Part shown: piece by piece, positions 19,389-30,282 of the stretch
Layout: the number at the start of each line of letters is the position of its first letter
How positions within the stretch are numbered: the stretch's first letter is position 1
Source: [Actinobacillus] rossii
Lineage (GTDB): Bacteria; Pseudomonadota; Gammaproteobacteria; Enterobacterales; Pasteurellaceae
Assembly: GCA_900444965.1 (NCBI GenBank)
Contig: UFRQ01000003.1
Location: forward strand, 1,426,001-1,490,000
Direction: 5' to 3'
DNA: 64,000 bases
Notes under the pieces: model-generated
Seen by the model: only the letters and a program-made list of their open reading frames with translations
Database searches by the model: none
What the model was told of the DNA's origin: nothing
Made by a program: the position numbers and the translations under genes

Positions 19389-19820
19389 ATGGATGTATCT
19401 AAATTATCAAAAAATGCTTTTGAGTTAATACGTTCCCTTGCCATTTTATACTTAATGTTGTTTCTTGGCGAGTGGGTGACACGTCTTGTGCCGATTGGTA
19501 TTCCTGCCAGTATTGTTGGGTTATTGATTTTATTCTTATGTTTAACTACGCAAATTATTCGTGTGAGTTGGATATTTTTTGGGGCAAGTTTGATTATCCG
19601 TTATATGGCAATTTTATTTGTACCTGTGAGTGTAGGAATTATGAAATATTCTGACTTACTTGTATCACAGGCTAAAGTATTGCTGATTCCTAATGTTGTG
19701 AGTTCAATGGTAACACTTGTCGTTGTCGGATTACTTGGCGATTATTTGTTTTCTTTGAGTTCTTTTAAACATTTACGTAAGAAAGTGGTTAAGCGTCGTA
19801 ATAAGGAGCAAAACGCATGA
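19389..19820 (+). CDS. lrgA: LrgA/CidA-family holin-like protein
   Basis: 143 residues with four predicted membrane helices and the LrgA motif GEWVTRLVPIGIPASIVGLLILF. The C-terminal tail is basic (KHLRKKVVKRRNKEQ). The stop overlaps the lrgB start (ATGA). In Gram-positives LrgAB/CidAB modulate murein hydrolase activity and carry pyruvate or by-products; the role in Pasteurellaceae is inferred. Confidence 0.88.
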   Translation: MDVSKLSKNAFELIRSLAILYLMLFLGEWVTRLVPIGIPASIVGLLILFLCLTTQIIRVSWIFFGASLIIRYMAILFVPVSVGIMKYSDLLVSQAKVLLIPNVVSSMVTLVVVGLLGDYLFSLSSFKHLRKKVVKRRNKEQNA

Positions 19821-20500
19821 TTTATCTTTTTTCTTTATTGACGATAGTCGCATTCTTTTTGGCGTTGCAAATTAATAAACGTTTGAAATCAATGCTCTTA
19901 AATACTTTTGTGTTGACGGTCTTAATTTTAGTGGGAGTATTACTCGCCACTGATATTCCTTATGATACTTATATGAAGGGCAATGCGCCTTTAAATAATT
20001 TGCTTGGTGTGAGTGTCGTTGCGTTGGCATTGCCGTTATATGAACAATTGCGTCAAATTGCCGCACGTTGGCAAGCGGTATTGATTACGACAATGGTGGC
20101 ATCCGTATTAGCAATGGCTTCAGGTGCGCTAATAGCAATAGTGCTTGGTGCGAATCCTGATATTGTAGCAACAGTGATTTCTAAATCTGTGACAACTCCT
20201 ATTGCTATGGAGGTTTCTCGTCATTTAGGTGGCGTGCCAGCAGTGGCTGCTGTAGGTGTTGTGTTAGCAGGGCTACAAGGTTCAATGTTTGGTTATTTAG
20301 TATTAAAAAAACTCCGTATTAAAAATTCTGAAGCAACCGGCTTGGCAATTGGTTCGATGTCACATGCCCTTGGTACCGTAACCGTCATGGAAGTGGATCA
20401 AAAAGCGGGGAGCTATAGTTCAATTTCGTTGGTACTCTGTGGTATCATCAGCTCAATCTTGGCTCCTTTTGTGTTTAAATTGCTCTATTTTGCACTATGA
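19817..20500 (+). CDS. lrgB: LrgB/CidB-family membrane protein
   Basis: 227 residues, about six membrane helices. The conserved [33 protein letters not shown] and [16 protein letters not shown] segments define the LrgB family. It partners LrgA and overlaps both neighbours by 4 bp, so the three genes are translationally coupled. Confidence 0.9.
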   Translation: MIYLFSLLTIVAFFLALQINKRLKSMLLNTFVLTVLILVGVLLATDIPYDTYMKGNAPLNNLLGVSVVALALPLYEQLRQIAARWQAVLITTMVASVLAMASGALIAIVLGANPDIVATVISKSVTTPIAMEVSRHLGGVPAVAAVGVVLAGLQGSMFGYLVLKKLRIKNSEATGLAIGSMSHALGTVTVMEVDQKAGSYSSISLVLCGIISSILAPFVFKLLYFAL

Positions 20501-21867
20501 CATTATCTATATATTCTCAAACTATTAATACGCAATGGCTCGACCGTTTTTTACCGGATCAACCGCGCGAAAAAGACTTTCGCCCCCCATTCCGTCGTGA
20601 TCGTGCGCGTATTTTACACAGCGCGGCGTTTCGTTGTTTGCAAGCAAAAACACAAATTCATGCTGTTGGTGAGAATGATTTCTTCCGTACTCGTTTAACC
20701 CATTCTTTAGAAGTAGCACAAATTGGTAGCAGTTTAACCGCACAACTCAAATTTACAGAAAGTTTCACCGCACTTGGTGCACAATTAGGGACTGATAAAC
20801 AAGACTTACAGCGTCAGCTAAAACCTTTATTGCCAAGTTCTGACTTAATTGAAGCACTCTGTTTTGCGCATGATATTGGGCATCCCCCTTTTGGACATGG
20901 TGGTGAAACAGCCTTGAATTGTATGATGTGTGAGAGCGGTGGTTTTGAAGGTAATGCGCAAACTTTTCGTATTATTACTAAACTTGAACCTTATACACCC
21001 AATGCGGGGATGAATTTAACGCGGCGTACGATTTTAGGGTTGGTGAAATATCCTGCGATTTTAGATGAAGCATCGCCACAATATGCTGAGTTGCAATTGC
21101 CAGCACATACCGATTCGCACACTTTACGTAAAGTAGATTGGCGTCCGAGTAAAGGTTTATATCGTGATGATTTACCCATGATGGATTGGCTACTTGCACC
21201 ATTAAGTCAAGCAGATCGTGAATTATTCACATCTTTCTCAAAAGTGCGGTCAACATCAAACGAGTTTTTGAAAACTCGTTATAAATCGTTAGATTGCAGC
21301 ATTATGGAACTTGCTGATGATATTGCCTATGGCGTACATGATTTAGAAGACGCCATTGTAGTGGGGATGATTACACCTAATTTATGGCAAGTCGCGTATG
21401 ATGAATTAAAAAAATGTTCGTCGGATTGGATGAGAAACAATGTTGATCAGCTGACAGCAAAATTATTCTCCGATTACCATTATGAGCGCAAAAATGCGAT
21501 TGGCGCATTGGTAAATTATTTTATTACACATGTACGCTGGAAATTGACAAATACGTTTAATGAGCCATTACTACGTTATAACGCAGAGTTGCCGGATGAT
21601 GTTATTTGTGTCTTAAATATTCTAAAAACTTTTGTGTTCAAATACGTGATCCGCGATGTGGAAACGCAACGTATTGAATATAAAGGACAACGAATTTTGA
21701 CAGAGATGTTTCAAATTTTTGATAGTGATCCAACGCGTTTATTACCACGTAATACTGCTAATCGTTGGATTAATGCAACGGAACAAAATAAAAAACGGGT
21801 GATCTGTGATTATATGGCAGGAATGTCAGACGCTTATGCTTTAAAGGTTTATAAGCAGTTGTCTTAA
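20497..21867 (+). CDS. dgt: dGTPase-family HD-domain triphosphohydrolase (Dgt-like)
   Basis: 456 residues. The HD metal site is shown by [10 protein letters not shown] and [16 protein letters not shown] (HD pair), with [19 protein letters not shown] for the third ligand. The N-terminal [21 protein letters not shown] is the nucleotide-binding region. Members hydrolyse dNTPs, mostly dGTP, to nucleoside plus triphosphate, and some act in phage defence. The ATG lies inside the lrgB stop (ATGA), tying it to a membrane-stress operon, which is unexpected. Whether it is E. coli Dgt-like or the shorter YfbR-unrelated subtype needs alignment. Confidence 0.88.
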   Translation: MTLSIYSQTINTQWLDRFLPDQPREKDFRPPFRRDRARILHSAAFRCLQAKTQIHAVGENDFFRTRLTHSLEVAQIGSSLTAQLKFTESFTALGAQLGTDKQDLQRQLKPLLPSSDLIEALCFAHDIGHPPFGHGGETALNCMMCESGGFEGNAQTFRIITKLEPYTPNAGMNLTRRTILGLVKYPAILDEASPQYAELQLPAHTDSHTLRKVDWRPSKGLYRDDLPMMDWLLAPLSQADRELFTSFSKVRSTSNEFLKTRYKSLDCSIMELADDIAYGVHDLEDAIVVGMITPNLWQVAYDELKKCSSDWMRNNVDQLTAKLFSDYHYERKNAIGALVNYFITHVRWKLTNTFNEPLLRYNAELPDDVICVLNILKTFVFKYVIRDVETQRIEYKGQRILTEMFQIFDSDPTRLLPRNTANRWINATEQNKKRVICDYMAGMSDAYALKVYKQLS

Positions 21868-21916
21868 AACATAATGTAAGTGGGAGGATGTTTGATAGGC
21901 GTAAAACGCTCCCAAC

Positions 21917-22804
21917 CTATAAAGTCACGGATTGTAACCAGTCTTCAAAATATTCAAATTCAAATTTAAATCCCATTTCTATTAGTTTTTGGGGTTTTAC
22001 TTTTTGGCTATCTAAAAGCAAGCAAGCGCGTTCACCTAAAATGACTTTTAGTAACAACGCTGGCATTGTCATAAAGTGCGGTCGATTTAAATGTGATCCT
22101 AAAATTCGGTTAAATTCCATATTGCGTATTGGATTTGGGGAACAGATATTAAAAGGCCCATCGCATTGCGCGTTTTTGAATAAAAAATCGATAGCATTTA
22201 TCATATCGCTCAACGCAATCCAAGTCATAAATTGTCTGCCATTGCCCAGTTTTCCGCCTAAACCATAGCGATAGAATGGTAATATTCGAGCAAATGCACC
22301 ACCTGAAAGTTCGAAAGGCATACCTGTGCGTAATAAACAAACACGCGTATTAGCCTGTTGGGCAATTTTTTCCCATTGAGCGCAAAGTTGCCCTGTGAAA
22401 CTTTGGCTATTGGGTGAGTTCTCTGTTAATACTTGTTCGTAACCATTGCCATAAAAACCCGTGGCAGACGCCGAAATGAATACGCGGGGAGGTGTGCGAC
22501 TTTGGTTAATAAGTGCGGTCAATTTTTGGGTTAAATCAATACGACTTTGCCATAGCTTTTCTTTTTGCTGAACCGTCCAGCGTCGGTCAAATATTGGTTC
22601 ACCGGCTAAGCTAACTACCGCATCAAATTGATTAAAGTGAGAAAAAACATCTAAATTTTCCACCGCACTTACAGCTTGATGAAAAGTGGCTTTTGCTTGT
22701 TGAGAATTACGTGAAAGAACGGTGATTTCGTGCTTATCAGCAAGCCATTTGTTGACTAATGCCTTGCCGATAAAGCCTGTTGCGCCAGTGATGAAAATCT
22801 TCAT
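21917..22804 (-). CDS. TIGR01777-type SDR protein (YfcH-like sugar-nucleotide epimerase family)
   Basis: 295 residues. Rossmann motif [17 protein letters not shown] at the N-terminus and the family-specific [35 protein letters not shown] and a C-terminal DUF1731-like [29 protein letters not shown]. The substrate is unknown. Its start overlaps the argR stop by 4 bp. Confidence 0.88.
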   Translation of the reverse strand: MKIFITGATGFIGKALVNKWLADKHEITVLSRNSQQAKATFHQAVSAVENLDVFSHFNQFDAVVSLAGEPIFDRRWTVQQKEKLWQSRIDLTQKLTALINQSRTPPRVFISASATGFYGNGYEQVLTENSPNSQSFTGQLCAQWEKIAQQANTRVCLLRTGMPFELSGGAFARILPFYRYGLGGKLGNGRQFMTWIALSDMINAIDFLFKNAQCDGPFNICSPNPIRNMEFNRILGSHLNRPHFMTMPALLLKVILGERACLLLDSQKVKPQKLIEMGFKFEFEYFEDWLQSVTL

Positions 22805-23268
22805 TTAAAGGTGTTTTCAAAAAGTCGTTGCACGTTGATCATAAGCAGGTCAATAGACATTCCTTTGGTTGGGGTAATGAAAATAGTGTCATCACCCGCA
22901 ATAGTACCCAGAATGCCGTCGGCTTTGCCGACAGAATCAAGTAAACGCGCAATCAGCTGTGCGGCGCCTGGACTTGTTTTGACAACAATAAGCAAATCGT
23001 TGTGATCAATATCTAGTACTAAATTTTTTAACGGGCTACTTGTATTCGGTACACTGAGCTCATTAGGCAAGCAATAGACCATTTCCATACGTGTATTACG
23101 CGTGCGAATTGCACCAAATTTGGTGAGCATACGTGATACTTTGGATTGATTTATATTATTAAAACCTAGCTCGTGCAATGCGGTTACAATTTCACTTTGC
23201 GAGCCAAAACGTTCTTGTGATAGTAATTCTTTGAAAGCGTTTAATAAGTTATCTGTTTTTTCAGCCAT
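22801..23268 (-). CDS. argR: Arginine repressor ArgR
   Basis: 155 residues. The N-terminal winged helix (about 1-75, with [36 protein letters not shown]) and the C-terminal arginine-binding, hexamerising domain ([16 protein letters not shown], about 120-135) are both intact. It represses arginine synthesis when arginine is bound. The intergenic region to mdh has a near-consensus ARG box, pointing to autoregulation. It is divergent from mdh, as in E. coli. Confidence 0.95.
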   Translation of the reverse strand: MAEKTDNLLNAFKELLSQERFGSQSEIVTALHELGFNNINQSKVSRMLTKFGAIRTRNTRMEMVYCLPNELSVPNTSSPLKNLVLDIDHNDLLIVVKTSPGAAQLIARLLDSVGKADGILGTIAGDDTIFITPTKGMSIDLLMINVQRLFENTFK

Positions 23269-23308
23269 AATCTTCCGTCATTAAATCGCATAAAATATGC
23301 ATAAATTT

Positions 23309-23322
23309 TGCATAAAAATTCA
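23309..23322. promoter_or_regulatory. ARG box (ArgR operator) between argR and mdh
   Basis: TGCATAAAAATTCA fits the 14-bp ARG box core (TGMATWWWWATKCA). Further ATGCA half-sites occur at 23297-23301 and 23329-23333, spaced about like paired ARG boxes. It is 41 bp upstream of argR, consistent with autorepression. Confidence 0.7.
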
Positions 23323-23402
23323 AAAATATGCAATAAGATTTTTTATATTGCTCTTTTTTTTTGTAAAAATTTGCGCTAGATCGCAAAATTGGTATTTCCT
23401 AT

Positions 23403-23431
23403 TTGAAATTGTGTAAAATCACCCTTACACT
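23403..23431 (+). promoter_or_regulatory. Candidate mdh promoter with overlapping inverted repeat
   Basis: TTGAAA (23403-23408) and TACACT (23426-23431) are 17 bp apart, a plausible sigma-70 promoter. GTGTAA (23411-23416) and TTACAC (23425-23430) form an inverted repeat inside the spacer and -10, a possible regulator site. Confidence 0.45.
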
Positions 23432-23476
23432 TATACCCCATTAAAGTTATTTTATTTTAGTAGCAAGGAGTGTCCT

Positions 23477-24415
23477 ATGAAAGTAACTGTACTAGGTGCC
23501 GCTGGTGGTATCGGTCAACCATTATCTTTATTATTAAAACTCAATCTTCCAGCTGGCAGCGAATTAAGCTTATACGATGTTGCACCCTTTACACCTGGTG
23601 TAGCAAAAGATGTTAGCCACATTCCAACAGATATCAAAGTTGAAGGCTTTTCAGGTGATGATTTAGGTAAAGCATTAGAAGGCGCGGATGTTGTATTAAT
23701 TCCTGCAGGTGTAGCACGTAAACCAGGTATGACTCGTGCAGATTTATTTAATATTAATGCAGGTATTGTACGTGATTTAGTGGCAAAAGCGGCAGAAGTT
23801 TGCCCGGAAGCGCGTATTGGTATTATTACTAACCCGGTAAATGCCACTGTGCCAATTGCGGCAGAAGTGTTGAAAAAAGCAGATGTATACGATAAACGTA
23901 AATTGTTTGGCGTGACAACGTTAGACGTGATTCGCTCTGAAACCTTTATCGCTGAATTAAAAAATACTGAATTACGTTCTGGCTCTATCAGTGTTATTGG
24001 TGGCCACTCTGGTACGACCATTCTTCCATTATTATCACAAGTTCAACACGTTGAATTTAGTGATGAAGAAATTAAATCATTAACACATCGTATCCAAAAT
24101 GCGGGTACAGAAGTCGTTGAAGCAAAAGTAGGGGCGGGTTCTGCAACCTTATCTATGGCTTATGCGGCAATGCGTTTTGCTGTGGCGCTTGTTCGTGCAG
24201 CGCAAGGTGAAAATGTGACAATTTGTTCTTATGTAGAAGGTGATGGTAAATATGCGCCGTTCTTTGCACAACCGGTGCGTTTAGGCAAAGAAGGCGTGGA
24301 AGAATTACTTCCACTTGGTACGTTGAGTGCATTTGAACAAGCTGCGTTGGACGAAATGTTACCAACATTACGCGCTGAAATTGAAAACGGCGTGAAATTT
24401 GTGACAGAAGCGTAA
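23477..24415 (+). CDS. mdh: Malate dehydrogenase
   Basis: 312 residues, equal in length to E. coli Mdh. NAD-binding [15 protein letters not shown], the substrate loop [12 protein letters not shown] with two Arg, [12 protein letters not shown] and the catalytic His in [11 protein letters not shown]. It interconverts malate and oxaloacetate in the (often incomplete) Haemophilus TCA cycle. AAGGAG lies 8 bp before the ATG. Confidence 0.97.
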   Translation: MKVTVLGAAGGIGQPLSLLLKLNLPAGSELSLYDVAPFTPGVAKDVSHIPTDIKVEGFSGDDLGKALEGADVVLIPAGVARKPGMTRADLFNINAGIVRDLVAKAAEVCPEARIGIITNPVNATVPIAAEVLKKADVYDKRKLFGVTTLDVIRSETFIAELKNTELRSGSISVIGGHSGTTILPLLSQVQHVEFSDEEIKSLTHRIQNAGTEVVEAKVGAGSATLSMAYAAMRFAVALVRAAQGENVTICSYVEGDGKYAPFFAQPVRLGKEGVEELLPLGTLSAFEQAALDEMLPTLRAEIENGVKFVTEA

Positions 24416-24434
24416 AATTATTTAGTTAATAAAT

Positions 24435-24466
24435 AAAAAGTGCGGTTAAATTGACCGCACTTTTTT
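24435..24466. terminator. Dyad terminator between mdh and prmB
   Basis: AAAAAGTGCGGT and ACCGCACTTTTTT from two uptake sequences, flanked by A and T tracts; shared by convergent genes. Confidence 0.88.
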
Positions 24467-24470
24467 ACAC

Positions 24471-25415
24471 TTAATTAAACAACTCTCGATATTCTTCTAA
24501 TTGTGCCTTGGTTAAGGCAAAAACACCAAGTCCACCGTTTTTCAGTTCTACCCAATTAAAAGGCACCTCAGGATATTGTTCAATTAAATGGACCATACTA
24601 TTACCAACTTCACAAACGAGTACGCCGTTATCATTTAAGTAATCGGCAGCGTGCGTAAGAATTTGTTTCGTGATGTCTAAACCATCATAACCTGAACCTA
24701 GCGCAATTTCTGGCTCGAAATGGAATTCTTCAGGCATGTCACTCAAATCTTCTAAATCAACATAAGGGGGATTAGTAACGATAAGATCATATTTGTCGCC
24801 AATCAGATTATTGAATAGATCTGATTGTAATGGAAAAACACGATCCTGCATTGCGTGGCGTTCAATATTCATTTCGGCAACGTTTAAGGCATCAAATGAT
24901 AAGTCTACAGCATCCACTTCGGCGTCAGGGAATACATTGGCACAAGCAATTGCAATGCAACCACTACCCGTGCAGAGATCTAAAATTCGTTTTGGATTAG
25001 AATGCAACAAGCCTTGGAAACGTTCTTCAATTAAGGCACTGATAGGAGAACGTGGTACAATGACGCGTTCATCCACATAAAATTCTAAGCCACAAAACCA
25101 AGCGCTATTAACTAAATAGGCGACAGGAACACGTTTTGCCAAACGTTCAGTGACTAAACCAACAAGTAGTTGTTTTTCAGATAAAGTTAAACGAGTGTCG
25201 AATAAATCATTGGGTAAATCCATCGGCAATTCTAAACCCGTTAGCACTAAATGTAGGCTTTCATCCCATGCGTTATTTTGTCCGTGTCCATAATAGATAT
25301 CGGAACGATTAAAATTACTATAAGTCCAACGCAGGAAATCTTTAATGGTTTGTAAATTATTTGGAACATCATCTGACGCAATAAGTTCAACGAGTTCTTG
25401 GTTATATGTTGTCAT
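24471..25415 (-). CDS. prmB: Ribosomal protein L3 N5-glutamine methyltransferase PrmB
   Basis: 314 residues from the ATG at 25415 ([11 protein letters not shown]); the frame is open for 51 more codons upstream but that stretch is AT-rich and non-conserved. SAM-binding [16 protein letters not shown] and the glutamine-binding NPPY ([12 protein letters not shown]) define the PrmB/PrmC family, and the N-terminus and smrB neighbour indicate PrmB. It methylates Gln150 of L3 during ribosome assembly. It is divergent from smrB. Confidence 0.93.
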   Translation of the reverse strand: MTTYNQELVELIASDDVPNNLQTIKDFLRWTYSNFNRSDIYYGHGQNNAWDESLHLVLTGLELPMDLPNDLFDTRLTLSEKQLLVGLVTERLAKRVPVAYLVNSAWFCGLEFYVDERVIVPRSPISALIEERFQGLLHSNPKRILDLCTGSGCIAIACANVFPDAEVDAVDLSFDALNVAEMNIERHAMQDRVFPLQSDLFNNLIGDKYDLIVTNPPYVDLEDLSDMPEEFHFEPEIALGSGYDGLDITKQILTHAADYLNDNGVLVCEVGNSMVHLIEQYPEVPFNWVELKNGGLGVFALTKAQLEEYRELFN

Positions 25416-25486
25416 GGTTACACTCTTAGATGAGAAAAAGACAAGAAAAGTTGTGTTATTATACGCAAAATTGAAAGGAATGTAGA

Positions 25487-25993
25487 ATGTTAAACGAAGA
25501 AGATATTGCCTTATTTCGCGAAAATATCCAAGGGGCGAAAAGAATTCAACAAAATACTTTTGTAGCACCGCGTTCAGTGAATACCAAGAAAAAATCAGAA
25601 AAGCGTGAAATTCGCGAAAAACAGGATACGCTGTTTTATTTTTCTGACGAGTATGAACCTTTGCTTGATGAAGAAAGTGCGGTCAAATATTTGCGAGAAA
25701 ATGAAGATAGCTATTTGTTGAAACAACTCCGCCGTGGTGATTACTCGCCGGAACTCTTTTTAGACTTGCATGGTTTAACCCGCGAACAAGCCAAACAAGA
25801 ACTTGCGAGTTTGTTACAAGCTTGTATCGATGAGCACATTTATTGCGCGAGTATTATGACAGGATATGGCACTTTCACATTGAAAAAACAGATTCCGCGT
25901 TGGCTAGTTCAACACCCACGGGTTCGCGCGCTTCATCAGGCCCCAAAAGAATGGGGCGGTGATGCAGCAATTTTGATTTTAGTGGATGTTTAG
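25487..25993 (+). CDS. smrB: Ribosome-rescue endonuclease SmrB
   Basis: 168 residues. An N-terminal helix region that docks on ribosomes is followed by a C-terminal Smr domain with [15 protein letters not shown] and [18 protein letters not shown]. SmrB cleaves mRNA between collided ribosomes in E. coli. Same divergent arrangement with prmB as in E. coli. Its stop overlaps the convergent lpxL stop region by 4 bp. Confidence 0.92.
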   Translation: MLNEEDIALFRENIQGAKRIQQNTFVAPRSVNTKKKSEKREIREKQDTLFYFSDEYEPLLDEESAVKYLRENEDSYLLKQLRRGDYSPELFLDLHGLTREQAKQELASLLQACIDEHIYCASIMTGYGTFTLKKQIPRWLVQHPRVRALHQAPKEWGGDAAILILVDV

Positions 25994-26925
25994 TCGTACA
26001 AACTTGGCGAGTTTTCATCGGGGCGTGTTTTGAAACGACGATGTAACCACATGTACTGTTCTACGCCTTTCATGATTTCTTTTTCGACGGCTTTATTCAT
26101 ACGAATAGCAATATCTGTTGCATTATCTAAATCAGAAAAATCGACCGCAGGTGAAATTGTGACCGTATAACCGGAACCGTCACGATTACGTAATGGTGCG
26201 AATGGAATGACTTTGCTAGTTGGTGATGCACGTAATAAATACGCTGAACCAGATGTCGTAGCGGCATCTTTTACGGCAAAAAACGGTACGAAAACAGCAT
26301 TTTTTCGTCCATAATCATGATCTGGTGCATACCAGATAGCTTCCCCTTGTTTTAACGCACGGATCATAGAACGCAAATCTTTGCGATCCACCATATCTTT
26401 ATTTGAGCGCAAACGTCCCCAAACTTGCAACCAATTGAAAATAGCGCTGTCATTTGGGCGATAAATTCCCACGCCTTGATGGTGGATTCCTACAATGCGT
26501 GCGCCGAGTTCAAGGGTTAAAAAGTGAATACCGACTAAAATTACTCCGTCTTTGGCATGATTTGTTAAATGTTCAAGCCCCTCAATGCGAGACCATTTCT
26601 TAATTCGACGATCACTCCAAAACCATGCCATCCCGGTTTCAATAATTGCCATTCCAACGGATTTTAAATTTTCCTGTAGAATTCTTTCTCGTTCGACTTC
26701 TGGCATCATTGGGAAGGCTAGCTCTAAGTTCCGGCGTGCAATTTTAGCACGGCGTTTGCCTACTTTTAATTTAGAAAAAAGCGAACCTAAGCCATTGCCA
26801 ATATGGCGTAGAACAGGGTAGGGTAGGCACAATATGAGCCAAAATAAACCAACGGCAAGCCAAAACCCCCAGTGTTTTGGTAGAAGAAATGCTTTTTCAA
26901 ATTTGGGTAAATGATTTTTCGACAT
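25990..26925 (-). CDS. lpxL: Lipid A biosynthesis lauroyl/myristoyl acyltransferase (HtrB/LpxL)
   Basis: 311 residues. One N-terminal membrane anchor (about 18-38) and the HX4E catalytic pair in GIHFLTLELG. The acyl-acceptor region GIYRPNDSAIFNWLQVWGRLR and APDHDYGRKNAVFVPFFA are typical. It adds a secondary acyl chain to Kdo2-lipid IVA at the inner membrane. htrB diverging from hldE is the H. influenzae order as I recall. Confidence 0.93.
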   Translation of the reverse strand: MSKNHLPKFEKAFLLPKHWGFWLAVGLFWLILCLPYPVLRHIGNGLGSLFSKLKVGKRRAKIARRNLELAFPMMPEVERERILQENLKSVGMAIIETGMAWFWSDRRIKKWSRIEGLEHLTNHAKDGVILVGIHFLTLELGARIVGIHHQGVGIYRPNDSAIFNWLQVWGRLRSNKDMVDRKDLRSMIRALKQGEAIWYAPDHDYGRKNAVFVPFFAVKDAATTSGSAYLLRASPTSKVIPFAPLRNRDGSGYTVTISPAVDFSDLDNATDIAIRMNKAVEKEIMKGVEQYMWLHRRFKTRPDENSPSLYD

Positions 26926-27045
26926 AGTAAGTACATCCGTTTAAAGTGCGGTTAGTTTAACGCAAATTTTAAGAAAACTTAAGAAAAGCCTTTTGTGCTG
27001 TGGTAAAATTATGCCAAATTTTTTGAAGTGATAAGGACTTTCTCT

Positions 27046-28473
27046 ATGGCTCAATATTCTGCTCAATTTCCAATCGCTAAAGTACTTGTGCTTGGTGATG
27101 TGATGCTTGATCGTTATTGGTTCGGTGCGACAAATCGGATTTCCCCAGAAGCACCCGTACCGGTTGTTCGTGTACAAGAAAATGAAGAACGAGCTGGTGG
27201 AGCAGCAAACGTGGCAATGAATATTGCTTCACTTAATGTTCCCGTAAAATTATTAGGTTTAACGGGAAATGATGAGGCCGGCTCGGCATTAACGGCATTA
27301 CTTGAAAAAGAAAAAATCCATTGTGATTTTGTGAAATTAGATAGCCATCCGACGATTACAAAATTACGTATTTTGTCACGTCATCAACAATTATTACGTC
27401 TTGATTTTGAAGAAAATTTTAATAATGTACATAGCGAAAGTTTGTTTGAAAAATTACAACTTGCGTTGAAAAATGTTGGCGCGTTAGTTTTGTCAGATTA
27501 TGGTAAAGGTACGCTTAATGATGTGCAAAAAATGATTCAAATGGCACGTCAAGTTAAGGTGCCTGTATTAATTGATCCCAAAGGCACGGATTTTGAACGT
27601 TATCGTGGGGCGACACTATTGACGCCAAATATGTCTGAATTTGAAGCTGTTGTAGGCAAATGTGAGAGCGAAGAGGACATCGTAGCAAAAGGGTTAAAAA
27701 TGATTGCCGATTTTGAATTAAGCGCACTTTTAGTGACGCGTTCAGAAAAAGGTATGACTTTATTACGTCCAAATCAACCCGCTTTCCATTTACCGACGGA
27801 AGCCAAGGAAGTTTATGATGTAACGGGGGCAGGTGATACGGTTATTTCCGTTGTGGCTACTGGGTTAGCTGATGGGCGTTCACTGGAAGAATCTTGTTAT
27901 TTAGCCAATGTTGCAGCAGGTATTGTCGTGGGTAAACTTGGTACATCAACAGTATCAACTGTTGAATTAGAAAATGCGATTCATGGCAGAACGACGACGG
28001 GTTTTGGAATTATGACTGAAACTGAGCTTAAAAGTGCGGTCAAATTAGCTAAAGATCGTGGTGAAAAAATTGTGATGACTAATGGCTGTTTTGATATTTT
28101 ACATCCTGGTCATGTTTCTTATTTAGAAAATGCACGTAAATTAGGTGATCGTTTAATTGTTGCCGTGAACACAGATGCATCTGTGAAACGCTTGAAAGGT
28201 GAGAGTCGTCCAATTAATGATTTAAACAATCGTATGGCTGTATTGGCTGGGTTGGCTTCTGTAGACTGGTTAGTAGCATTTGATGAAGACACGCCACAAC
28301 GTTTAATTGGTGAAATATTGCCTGATTTATTAGTCAAAGGCGGTGATTATAAACCAGAAGATATTGCGGGGTCTAAAGAAGTTTGGGCAAATGGTGGCGA
28401 TGTGAAAGTATTAAACTTTGAAAATGGCTGCTCAACCAGTAATGTGATTAAGAAAATTCAAGAATTAGGCTAA
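27046..28473 (+). CDS. hldE: Bifunctional heptose 7-phosphate kinase / heptose 1-phosphate adenylyltransferase HldE
   Basis: 475 residues from the ATG at 27046 (AAGGA upstream); a GTG 18 bp earlier is less likely. Domain 1 (about 1-315) is a PfkB kinase with [11 protein letters not shown] and [12 protein letters not shown]. Domain 2 (about 340-475) is a nucleotidyltransferase with [16 protein letters not shown]. It makes ADP-glycero-manno-heptose for the LOS inner core. Closed by an intrinsic terminator. Confidence 0.96.
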   Translation: MAQYSAQFPIAKVLVLGDVMLDRYWFGATNRISPEAPVPVVRVQENEERAGGAANVAMNIASLNVPVKLLGLTGNDEAGSALTALLEKEKIHCDFVKLDSHPTITKLRILSRHQQLLRLDFEENFNNVHSESLFEKLQLALKNVGALVLSDYGKGTLNDVQKMIQMARQVKVPVLIDPKGTDFERYRGATLLTPNMSEFEAVVGKCESEEDIVAKGLKMIADFELSALLVTRSEKGMTLLRPNQPAFHLPTEAKEVYDVTGAGDTVISVVATGLADGRSLEESCYLANVAAGIVVGKLGTSTVSTVELENAIHGRTTTGFGIMTETELKSAVKLAKDRGEKIVMTNGCFDILHPGHVSYLENARKLGDRLIVAVNTDASVKRLKGESRPINDLNNRMAVLAGLASVDWLVAFDEDTPQRLIGEILPDLLVKGGDYKPEDIAGSKEVWANGGDVKVLNFENGCSTSNVIKKIQELG

Positions 28474-28503
28474 AGTGCGGACAATTTTTTTGTCATTTTG
28501 AAA

Positions 28504-28530
28504 AACAACCTGATAATGGGTTGTTTTTTA
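28504..28530 (+). terminator. hldE terminator
   Basis: AACAACC (28504-28510) and GGTTGTT (28519-28525), followed by a T-rich run. A 21-bp near copy of its right part recurs at 28573-28593 next to cueR. Confidence 0.8.
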
Positions 28531-28586
28531 TTGGTGAGATTGAAGGTAATGAGAGACGAGAACGTGTCAGACTAATGGATTGTTTT

Positions 28587-28991
28587 TTATTGGGTATGAC
28601 AACATTTCCCTGTTAATCCATTAATGATCGGACAATGCTCGCTATCATCGCCAGGACATTGTTCCGCAAGATCTGAGAGTAGTGCTCGTATCGATTGTAG
28701 TTGAGCAATTTGTTGATCAATTTCACCAATACGGGTTAATGTCCGCGCTTTCACATCAGCGCTGCGACGGTGGGGATTTTTATACAGTTCCAATAAATCT
28801 TTGCATTCCGGCAAAGAGAAACCAACTTGGCGGGCTTGGTGTAATAAATTTAATTCTTCAATATGTACTTGATCATAAGTTCGATAGCCATTTATCGCAC
28901 GAGTTGGTGGCGTAATTAATCCTTTCTCTTCATAAAAACGAATTGCTTTGGGTGTCAGTTGAGTACGTTTTGCTACTTCATTAATATTCAT
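28587..28991 (-). CDS. cueR: Copper-responsive MerR-family activator CueR
   Basis: 134 residues from the ATG at 28991, which overlaps the nth stop (TGATG). The MerR helix-turn-helix ([24 protein letters not shown]) and the metal loop [10 protein letters not shown] with Cys112 and Cys120 match E. coli CueR position for position; the tail keeps GKCCH. It senses Cu+ and activates copA-type efflux genes. No copA is adjacent; it is attached to the end of the rnf-nth operon. Confidence 0.92.
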   Translation of the reverse strand: MNINEVAKRTQLTPKAIRFYEEKGLITPPTRAINGYRTYDQVHIEELNLLHQARQVGFSLPECKDLLELYKNPHRRSADVKARTLTRIGEIDQQIAQLQSIRALLSDLAEQCPGDDSEHCPIINGLTGKCCHTQ

Positions 28992-29626
28992 CAAATTTCC
29001 GTTTTGTCTTTATATTCACATAAATCTTCGATAATACAAGAACCACAACGTGGTTTACGCGCGATACAAGTGTAACGTCCATGTAAAATTAACCAATGGT
29101 GTACATCCACTTTAAACTCTGCAGGGACCACTTTGAGCAATTTTTCTTCCACTTTGGTCACATCTTTTCCCGGCGCAAAATTAGTTCGGTTTGCAACACG
29201 AAAAATATGCGTATCAACCGCAATAGTGGGATGCCCAAATGCCGTATTTAATACTACGTTAGCAGTTTTACGACCTACGCCAGCCAAAGCTTCTAATGCC
29301 GCACGATCTTCAGGCACTTGACTATGATGTTTTTCAATTAGATCTTTACAGGTTTTAATAATATTTTCTGCTTTGCTATTAAATAACCCAATAGTTTTAA
29401 TATATTCTTTTAAACCCTCTACACCTAAGGCATAAATTGCTTCGGGTGTGTTGGCGACAGAAAAGAGTTTATCCGTTGCTTTGTTAACACCTTTATCGGT
29501 TGCTTGCGCGGACAAAATTACGGCGATTAACAATTCAAACGGTGAACTGAAATTTAGCTCTGTAGTGGGATGTGGGTTGTTATCACGTAAGCGTGTGAGA
29601 ATTTCAATACGTTTTTGTTGGTTCAT
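28991..29626 (-). CDS. nth: Endonuclease III
   Basis: 211 residues. Helix-hairpin-helix [13 protein letters not shown] with the catalytic Lys, the catalytic Asp in [11 protein letters not shown], and the 4Fe-4S cluster ligands in C-X6-C-X2-C-X5-C near the C-terminus. It removes oxidised pyrimidines and nicks the abasic site. Last of the rnfABCDGE-nth series as in E. coli; the start overlaps the rnfE stop. Confidence 0.96.
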   Translation of the reverse strand: MNQQKRIEILTRLRDNNPHPTTELNFSSPFELLIAVILSAQATDKGVNKATDKLFSVANTPEAIYALGVEGLKEYIKTIGLFNSKAENIIKTCKDLIEKHHSQVPEDRAALEALAGVGRKTANVVLNTAFGHPTIAVDTHIFRVANRTNFAPGKDVTKVEEKLLKVVPAEFKVDVHHWLILHGRYTCIARKPRCGSCIIEDLCEYKDKTEI

Positions 29627-30270
29627 TATTTACGGTGATCCAAAAGATTTTTTACAGCTAAAATAATACCTAAGCCAATAAATGCCCCCGGCGGTAAAAT
29701 GGCAAGGAGAAGATTACTATCATTGTGGAAAAATTCAATCCGTAATGATTTCGCCCAGTCCCCTAATAATAAATGAATACCATCAAATAGTGTGCCGTTA
29801 CCTAGAATCTCACGTAGCGCACCAAGGGCAAATAAGCTGAGTGTCATACCAAGCCCCATAGCGAAACCATCAAATGCAGCATGGGCAACACTATTTTTGG
29901 ACGCAAAGGCTTCTGCTCGACCAATAACGATACAGTTCGTGACAATGAGTGGAATGAAAATGCCCAGTGATTGATAAAGGCTATAAGTATAGGCGTTCAT
30001 CAACAGTTGCACTGCAGTAACAGTGGTGGCGATAATCATCACATAAATTGGAATCCGAATTTCGTGGGGGATTTGTTTCCGGAATAGAGAAATCATCGTA
30101 TTTGTACAAGTCAGTACCAACAACGTAGCAAGGCCTAAACCCAGCGCATTAGTCGCCGTATTTGATACAGCAAGTAATGGGCAAAGACCGAGTAGTTGTA
30201 CGACAGTTGGGTTATTGCGCCATAAGCCTTGAGTGAGTAACTCGCGCCAAATTGATTGTTGTTTTTCCAT
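29626..30270 (-). CDS. rnfE: Rnf/Rsx electron transport complex subunit E
   Basis: 214 residues, six membrane helices, with [24 protein letters not shown] and [15 protein letters not shown]. An integral subunit of the Na+/H+-coupled ferredoxin:NAD+ oxidoreductase (Rnf); in enterics the same complex resets SoxR. Confidence 0.94.
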   Translation of the reverse strand: MEKQQSIWRELLTQGLWRNNPTVVQLLGLCPLLAVSNTATNALGLGLATLLVLTCTNTMISLFRKQIPHEIRIPIYVMIIATTVTAVQLLMNAYTYSLYQSLGIFIPLIVTNCIVIGRAEAFASKNSVAHAAFDGFAMGLGMTLSLFALGALREILGNGTLFDGIHLLLGDWAKSLRIEFFHNDSNLLLAILPPGAFIGLGIILAVKNLLDHRK

Positions 30271-30282
30271 TTTTAAAACTCG

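Noticed and set aside
21888..22268. A 126-codon open frame on the plus strand after dgt
   Set aside because: It lies wholly opposite the well-supported SDR gene and has no recognisable domain.
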